A DNA stretch of 9,216 nucleotides, taken from a bacterium. GTDB taxonomy: Bacteria > Bacillota_I > Bacilli_A > RF39 > UBA660. Below the pieces are notes generated by a model. It was not told the origin of the DNA. It ran no database searches and saw nothing but the letters and a program-made list of their open reading frames with translations. Position 1 is the first letter of the stretch; every line of letters begins with the position of its first letter. A program made the position numbers and the translations under genes. The stretch spans positions 1-9,216 of the forward strand of contig SFSZ01000029.1 of assembly GCA_004563275.1 (NCBI GenBank), written 5' to 3'. Below are positions 4,990 through 9,216 of this stretch, piece by piece.

Positions 4990-6990
4990 ATGAAAAAGAA
5001 ATGGTTAAATTTTAAAAAGAATTTTTTAAATTTTATTAAATATAATAAACAATATTGTTCTTATGTTATACTTTCTATTTTTTGTTGTATTGTTATTAGG
5101 GCTGTTACAGTTGGAAATGCTTTTTCAATTAAGCCTTTAGTATTTGATATAGCAACGTCTTTAATGATAGGATCTTTTGCTTATTATTATAAGCCTAAAA
5201 AACAATTTACATATCTTTTAGTATGTTTATGTGTACTTAGTTTAGTATGTATTGTTAATGCGATATATTATGAATGGTATAGCTCTTTTGCTTCTTTTAG
5301 TTTACTTACTACTTTAGGTCAAGTTAAAGAAGTAGATGATGCGATTGTAGCTAAACTTAAAGTTATTCATTTTATTTATTTGCTTGCACCAATTGCTTTT
5401 GTTTATATTAATAAATATTTAAATAATAGAGATTATTTTAATTTTGTTTCTAAGTTTGAGAAAAGTAAAGAATTATTTAAGAAAGTTATGCTTTATGGTT
5501 TTATAATTCTAGTTATCGGAACCGCTTCTTTGTCTGGGACGGCTTTTAGTAGACTTAGTAAACAATGGAATAGAGAATATATTGTAAGTAGATTTGGTAT
5601 TACTATTTATCAGATTAATGATTTAATTGGAACACTTAGACCAACTGTTAGTTCTTGGTTTGGTTATGATGTTGCTTTAAAAGAGTTTAATGATTATTAT
5701 GAAAATAATACAATTCCCGTAAGTAATAATAGTTATACTAATTTATATAAAGATTATAATGTTATTTTTGTTCATATGGAGAGTATGATGTCTTTCTTAA
5801 TTGATTTAAAGATTAATGATACAGTTATTACTCCTAATTTAAATAAGCTTAGTCAAGAAAGTATTTATTTTACTAATTTTTATCCGCAAATAAGTGTAGG
5901 AACTAGTAGTGATACAGAGTTTACTTTAACTACATCACTAATGCCGGCTTCTAATGGAACTGCTTTTGTAACTTATTATGACAGAGAATATGTTACTATT
6001 CCTAAGTTATTAAGAGAAAAAGGTTATTACACATTTAGTATGCATGGTAATAAAGCATCTATGTGGAATAGAAATAAGATGCATCCTAGTTTAGGTTATA
6101 TGGATTTTTATTCTAGTACATCATATGATATAGATCAAACTGTTGGGTTAGGATTAGATGATCATTCATTCTTTAAACAGAGTTTACCAATATTAGAAAA
6201 TATAGAAAAGAATAATGATAAATACATGGGAACTATTATTACTTTATCAAATCATACTCCTTTTGCTAATGATGAAAAATTTGAACAAATTGATTTGACT
6301 TATAAAGCAAAAGTATATAATGAGTATAGTGGTAAGGATGAAGATGTTAATTATTCTTATTTAGATAATACTAAGTTAGGTAATTATATTAGAAGTGCTC
6401 ATTATGCAGATAATGCTTTAGGTGAGTTTATTGATATGGTTAATAATAGTGATTACTTTAATAATACTTTATTTGTATTTTATGGTGATCATGATCCTAA
6501 ACTTTCAAGAGATGAGTTTAATTATTATTATAATTTTAATCCTGAAACTGGTAAATTATATACTAGTGATGATGAGAATTATGTTTCTTATGATTATTTT
6601 GCTAATGAGCTTAATAGAAAAACTCCATTAATTTTATGGACTAAGAAAAATAAACAAGTTAAAAAAGTTGATTATTATATGGGTATGATTGATGTTATGC
6701 CTACTGTTGGTAATATGATTGGTATATATAACAAATATGCTTTAGGTCATGATATTTTTGAAATTAAAGATGATAATATTATTGCTTTTCCTAATGGTAA
6801 TTTCTTAACTAATAGGTTGTATTATCGTAGTACTAATGAGACTTATAAGCCTTTATCTTTGGATGATGTATTAACTGATAGTTATGTTAATGAATGTAAG
6901 GATTATGCTGATAAGATTATTGAGGTTTCAAATGATATTATTACTCATGATTTAATTAGAGATAGTAAGAATAAAGAGGGTGCTTCATGA
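4990..6990 (+). CDS. ltaS: LtaS-type lipoteichoic acid synthase (phosphoglycerol transferase)
   Basis: This enzyme takes glycerol-phosphate from phosphatidylglycerol and adds it to a growing lipoteichoic acid chain on the outer face of the membrane. The 666-residue protein has about five membrane helices in the first ~190 residues, a linker, then an extracellular sulfatase-fold domain. Metal and catalytic positions known from LtaS are all present: Glu264 in HMESMMSF, the nucleophile Thr305 in GTSSDTEF, Trp359 and Arg361 in MWNRNKMH, His422 in LSNHTPF, and Asp500-His501 in YGDHD. Length matches the family (about 650). The start is ATG 4990, six bases after AAAGGG; a TTG at 4984 lies directly on the ribosome binding site and is unlikely. 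The stop overlaps the next start. Related enzymes (primase, or others using phosphoglycerol) share these residues, so the exact polymer is inferred. Confidence 0.92.
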   Translation: MKKKWLNFKKNFLNFIKYNKQYCSYVILSIFCCIVIRAVTVGNAFSIKPLVFDIATSLMIGSFAYYYKPKKQFTYLLVCLCVLSLVCIVNAIYYEWYSSFASFSLLTTLGQVKEVDDAIVAKLKVIHFIYLLAPIAFVYINKYLNNRDYFNFVSKFEKSKELFKKVMLYGFIILVIGTASLSGTAFSRLSKQWNREYIVSRFGITIYQINDLIGTLRPTVSSWFGYDVALKEFNDYYENNTIPVSNNSYTNLYKDYNVIFVHMESMMSFLIDLKINDTVITPNLNKLSQESIYFTNFYPQISVGTSSDTEFTLTTSLMPASNGTAFVTYYDREYVTIPKLLREKGYYTFSMHGNKASMWNRNKMHPSLGYMDFYSSTSYDIDQTVGLGLDDHSFFKQSLPILENIEKNNDKYMGTIITLSNHTPFANDEKFEQIDLTYKAKVYNEYSGKDEDVNYSYLDNTKLGNYIRSAHYADNALGEFIDMVNNSDYFNNTLFVFYGDHDPKLSRDEFNYYYNFNPETGKLYTSDDENYVSYDYFANELNRKTPLILWTKKNKQVKKVDYYMGMIDVMPTVGNMIGIYNKYALGHDIFEIKDDNIIAFPNGNFLTNRLYYRSTNETYKPLSLDDVLTDSYVNECKDYADKIIEVSNDIITHDLIRDSKNKEGAS

Positions 6991-7592
6991 AAAAGAAAGT
7001 GATTTTATTTTTTTGTATTTTAATTTTTGTTTATGCGGTTGGTGGTACTATTTATTATATTGCTACTAGAGAAAAGAAAGATGATAAGCCTATTGTTACA
7101 AATAAGGATACTATTAAGGGTTATGATTATGCTTTAAAGAGTAATGCTACTAAATTATATGAAGATGAATTTAAAACATTAAAAGCTAATTTAGAGGGCG
7201 ATATTAATTATGATGAATATGCAGTAAGTATCGCTAAGTTATTTGTTATTGATTTATATACTATTAATAATAAAATAAATAAGTATGATACAGGTGGCGC
7301 TAGTTTTGTATATCCTGATGGCAGAGATAATTATAAACTTAATGTTCAAGATACTATTTATAAATATGTTGAAGATAATACTAATGGTAAGAGAACACAA
7401 AATTTGCCAGAAGTTAGTAGTGTAATTGTTAAAGATAGTAAAAAAGTTACTTATAAGATTGGTGATAATTCTTTTGAAGCATATAAAATAAATCTTGAAT
7501 GGAGTTATGTTCAAGATTTAGGATATGATAAAACAGGAGAAATTATTTTAATAAAGAAAGATAAAAATATTTATGTTGTAGAAAAAAATTAA
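6987..7592 (+). CDS. 201-residue membrane-anchored extracellular protein coupled to the LtaS-type gene
   Basis: The ATG (6987) overlaps the stop of the LtaS-type gene as ATGA, with AAAGAGGG six bases upstream, so the two are translationally coupled. Residues 1-3 are basic, about 5-26 form one membrane helix, and the remaining 175 residues are polar and would lie outside the cell. The outside part has a helical half (to about 105) and then strands around VSSVIVKDSKKVTYKI and INLEWSYV, ending in GEIILIKKDKNIYVVEKN. This order resembles small alpha/beta folds of the NTF2-like kind, but no signature confirms it. I do not recognise the family. Given the coupling, it may help or control the LtaS-type enzyme or its product. 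No catalytic motif is seen. A shared terminator starts inside its stop codon. Confidence 0.85.
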   Translation: MKKKVILFFCILIFVYAVGGTIYYIATREKKDDKPIVTNKDTIKGYDYALKSNATKLYEDEFKTLKANLEGDINYDEYAVSIAKLFVIDLYTINNKINKYDTGGASFVYPDGRDNYKLNVQDTIYKYVEDNTNGKRTQNLPEVSSVIVKDSKKVTYKIGDNSFEAYKINLEWSYVQDLGYDKTGEIILIKKDKNIYVVEKN

Positions 7593-7620
7593 GAAGCTAT
7601 TTTTTAGCTTCTTATTTTTC
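7591..7620. terminator. Bidirectional terminator between convergent genes
   Basis: AAGAAGCTA (7591-7599) pairs perfectly with TAGCTTCTT (7605-7613), with a loop of five Ts and an ATTTTT tail. On the minus strand the tail is AATTTTTTT. Its arms overlap the stop codons of both flanking genes. Confidence 0.87.
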
Positions 7621-7812
7621 ATCTAAATCCATAAGTAAGATGCCAACATTTATCATACTTGTTAATCCAACTAAAGAATAAACGATACGACTTATTACTG
7701 ATGAGGCACCAAAAATGGCTTCTACTAGGTTAAAATCTAATAAACCGATTAATCCCCAGTTAATACCTCCAATAATAGTAACAACTAAGCATACTTTTTG
7801 TAGTGTACTCAT
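7612..7812 (-). CDS. DUF378 (YuzA-like) small membrane protein
   Basis: A 66-residue protein starting MSTLQKVCLVVTIIGGINWG. The pattern LQK...IIGGINWGLIGL, then an FxLV segment and a second helix SRIVYSLVGL, is the signature of DUF378 proteins, which have two or three membrane helices and no known function. The chosen ATG (7812-7810) follows AAAAGAGG at five bases and fits the family start. An upstream in-frame ATG at 7863 would add 17 residues with no ribosome binding site and is rejected. It is transcribed alone, divergent from the lipoprotein gene and convergent with the 201-residue gene. The family's hydrophobic helices and Gly-rich first helix are all present. Confidence 0.87.
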   Translation of the reverse strand: MSTLQKVCLVVTIIGGINWGLIGLLDFNLVEAIFGASSVISRIVYSLVGLTSMINVGILLMDLDEK

Positions 7813-7903
7813 AATAACCTCTTTTCTAATATTAGTATGGGTAATATTTAAAATAATATACATAATTATTTTTTAGTTAAATATTATTATTGTAGGAGGT
7901 TAA

Positions 7904-8929
7904 ATGAAAAAATATTTAGTTGTTTTATTAGGAGTTTTATGTCTTTTTGGATGTGGAAAGGCAGACCAAAGTAATGTAAAAGATGAATTTGTTAAGAACA
8001 TATCTAAAAAGAATTCTTATTTAGTTAAAGGGACAATGAATATTATTAGTAATGAAGATACTTTTTCTTATAATGTAACGGTTGCTAAAAGTAATGATAA
8101 TTATAGAGTTAATTTAGTTAATACTATTAATAATCATGAACAAGTAATTCTTAGAAGTAATAATGAAGTATATGTTGTTACACCTAGTTTAAATAAGAGT
8201 TTTAAATTTCAATCAGAGTGGCCAGATAATGGTTCACAAGCTTATTTACTTAATAGTTTAGTAAATGATATTAATAATGATTCAGAAAGTAAAGCAGAAG
8301 CTGATGGTGATGGTTTTGTCATTAGTAGTAAAGTAAATTATCCAAATAATGCTAATTTAGTTAGTGAAAAGATTTATTTAGATAAGAAAAGTAATCTAAA
8401 GAAAGTAGAAGTTTTAGATAAAGATGGAAAGGTTAAAATTACTGTTAATTATACATCTATAGATTTTAAACCTACTTTTAAAGATGATTATTTTAAATTA
8501 GAATCTTTGATTGATGAAGAATGTTGTAAGGATAAAGAAACTAGCGCTTTAATGGATGATATTGTTTATCCTTTATATTTACCATCTAATACTTATTTAA
8601 GTACTAAAGATACTGTTAATACTGAAAGTGGTAATAGAGTTATCTTAACCTTTACTGGAGATTCTCCTTTTACTTTAATTGAAGAAAAGACTGTTGCTAA
8701 TAGTGAATTTGAAATTATACCAGTTTATGGTGAACCTTTAATGCTTAGTGAAACAATGGGAGCTTTATCATCAAATTCTTTATATTTTACTAGTAATAAT
8801 GTTGATTTTTATTTATCTAGTGATAAGTTATCAGGTAATGAATTATTAACGATAGCTGAAAGTATTACAGGAAGTAGTTTATCAGTTTTGATAAACTTGG
8901 TGATGGGGAATGGCAAGCTTAATAGATAA
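7904..8929 (+). CDS. LolA-like/YdcC-type lipoprotein with a DUF4367-like C-terminal region
   Basis: A 341-residue exported lipoprotein. The signal ends in the lipobox LFGC with Cys17, which would be lipidated. Residues about 25-205 follow the pattern of Gram-positive LolA-like proteins of the YdcC type: a KNSYLVKGTMNI strand, NYRVNLVN, QVILRSNNEVYVVTPSLNKS, SEWPDNGSQAYLLNSL and a KIYLDKKSNLKKVEV strand pair. This fold is a half barrel that holds a lipid or a hydrophobic ligand. After a DEECC segment (Cys207-208), the last 125 residues contain a beta-rich domain ending VDFYLSSDKLSGNELLTIAESI, as in DUF4367-type domains. Start: AGGAGG, four bases before ATG 7904. The product probably works at the outer face of the membrane; in spore-formers such proteins act in sporulation or germination, but nothing here proves spores. 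Its end overlaps the next gene by 20 bases. Confidence 0.88.
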   Translation: MKKYLVVLLGVLCLFGCGKADQSNVKDEFVKNISKKNSYLVKGTMNIISNEDTFSYNVTVAKSNDNYRVNLVNTINNHEQVILRSNNEVYVVTPSLNKSFKFQSEWPDNGSQAYLLNSLVNDINNDSESKAEADGDGFVISSKVNYPNNANLVSEKIYLDKKSNLKKVEVLDKDGKVKITVNYTSIDFKPTFKDDYFKLESLIDEECCKDKETSALMDDIVYPLYLPSNTYLSTKDTVNTESGNRVILTFTGDSPFTLIEEKTVANSEFEIIPVYGEPLMLSETMGALSSNSLYFTSNNVDFYLSSDKLSGNELLTIAESITGSSLSVLINLVMGNGKLNR

Positions 8930-9216
8930 ATTAAATGATGAAGTTAATCAAATATTAATAGAGAATCATGATTTAAAAAAGGGAGAATATCCTTATAAGG
9001 CTGATTATAGTCATAAAATTAAGAAAATTTTAGATGATATAGATGAAAACCATAATAATTCTTGGTCTGTAGAGTTTTTTCGTAAGGCTAGAAGTGGTAA
9101 TTTAGATTGTAATGCGGTATTTTATCGTGGTACTTATATTAGTTATCGTGAGTTATATGAAAAAGCTTATGAATTTGCTAAATCTTTAAAAGCAATGGGA
9201 TATAAAAAGGGTGATG
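8910..9216 (+). CDS. Start of an AMP-binding (acyl-CoA/acid ligase) enzyme (3' cut by window)
   Basis: An ATG at 8910 inside the end of the lipoprotein gene opens a frame that stays open for 102 codons to the window edge. After a polar N-terminal extension of about 60 residues comes VFYRGTYISYRELYEKAYEF, followed by AKSLKAMGYKKGD. This matches the first conserved block of the adenylate-forming superfamily (strand, ISYRELxE, helix with AxxLxxxGxxKGD). These enzymes activate an acid with ATP and pass it to CoA or another acceptor. The ATP-binding and catalytic motifs lie beyond the window, so the substrate cannot be told. The ribosome binding site (GATGGGG) is weak, and the 20-base overlap suggests coupling to translation of the lipoprotein. 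Confidence 0.8.
   Translation, partial: MASLIDKLNDEVNQILIENHDLKKGEYPYKADYSHKIKKILDDIDENHNNSWSVEFFRKARSGNLDCNAVFYRGTYISYRELYEKAYEFAKSLKAMGYKKGD

Noticed and set aside
6422..6631. Plus-strand hydrophobic frame within the LtaS-type gene
   Set aside because: It lies wholly inside the conserved catalytic domain in another frame and arises from AT-rich codons.
7254..7514. Minus-strand frame of 86 codons antisense to the 201-residue gene
   Set aside because: No ribosome binding site, Ile/Phe/Asn-rich noise, and the plus-strand gene is well supported.
7813..7863. Longer start for the DUF378 protein
   Set aside because: It would add a 17-residue polar extension not seen in the family, and the ribosome binding site lies before the internal ATG.
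591..9216. TGA read as Trp (Mycoplasma-type code)
   Set aside because: TGA ends several genes exactly at coupled starts (ATGA at 1634 and 6987), and Trp positions in conserved motifs such as MWNR and INWG use TGG.

Overview
The window is very AT-rich DNA from a low-GC Gram-positive bacterium (Bacillota, probably a Bacilli-type or related gut lineage). Signs of this are strong AGGAGG-type ribosome binding sites, a lipoteichoic-acid-synthase type protein, a lipobox lipoprotein, a DUF378/YuzA-type protein and an LolA-like/YdcC-type lipoprotein. TGA is used as a stop (it ends the MFS, LtaS-type and first partial genes) and Trp is TGG, so the Mycoplasma code does not apply.

Layout. (1) Positions 1-590: the 3' end of an unidentified gene, a bidirectional terminator, a probable 40-residue gene on the minus strand, and a short repeat (437-450) that matches the 3' end of the tRNA-Gly found later. 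(2) Positions 534-3411: a promoter and a tightly packed operon of four genes (MFS-like transporter, 45-residue one-helix protein, 118-residue four-helix protein, and an SH3-like surface protein anchored by a C-terminal helix), closed by a strong terminator. (3) Positions 3410-3824: no gene, but an unusual set of dyads, a nested terminator-like structure, an array of TGTACA boxes at 12-base steps and an array of TGTCCT boxes at 11-12 base steps. (4) Positions 3825-4740: a decayed serine recombinase on the minus strand, with frameshifts and internal deletions. (5) Positions 4757-4930: a tRNA-Gly(GCC) on the minus strand with a clear promoter and its own terminator. (6) Positions 4958-7620: an LtaS-type phosphoglycerol transferase, translationally coupled to a 201-residue membrane-anchored protein. 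(7) Positions 7591-9216: a convergent DUF378 gene sharing the terminator, then a lipoprotein gene overlapping the start of an AMP-binding (acyl-CoA/acid ligase) gene that leaves the window.

How it fits together. Most products act in or outside the cell membrane. The right half looks like ordinary cell-envelope housekeeping. The left half, between the duplicated tRNA 3' end and the tRNA itself, holds the recombinase wreck, the box arrays and the four-gene membrane operon, and may be an old integrated island that can no longer move. That reading is an inference. The four-gene operon and the two phased box arrays are the parts whose function I cannot assign and which most deserve attention.
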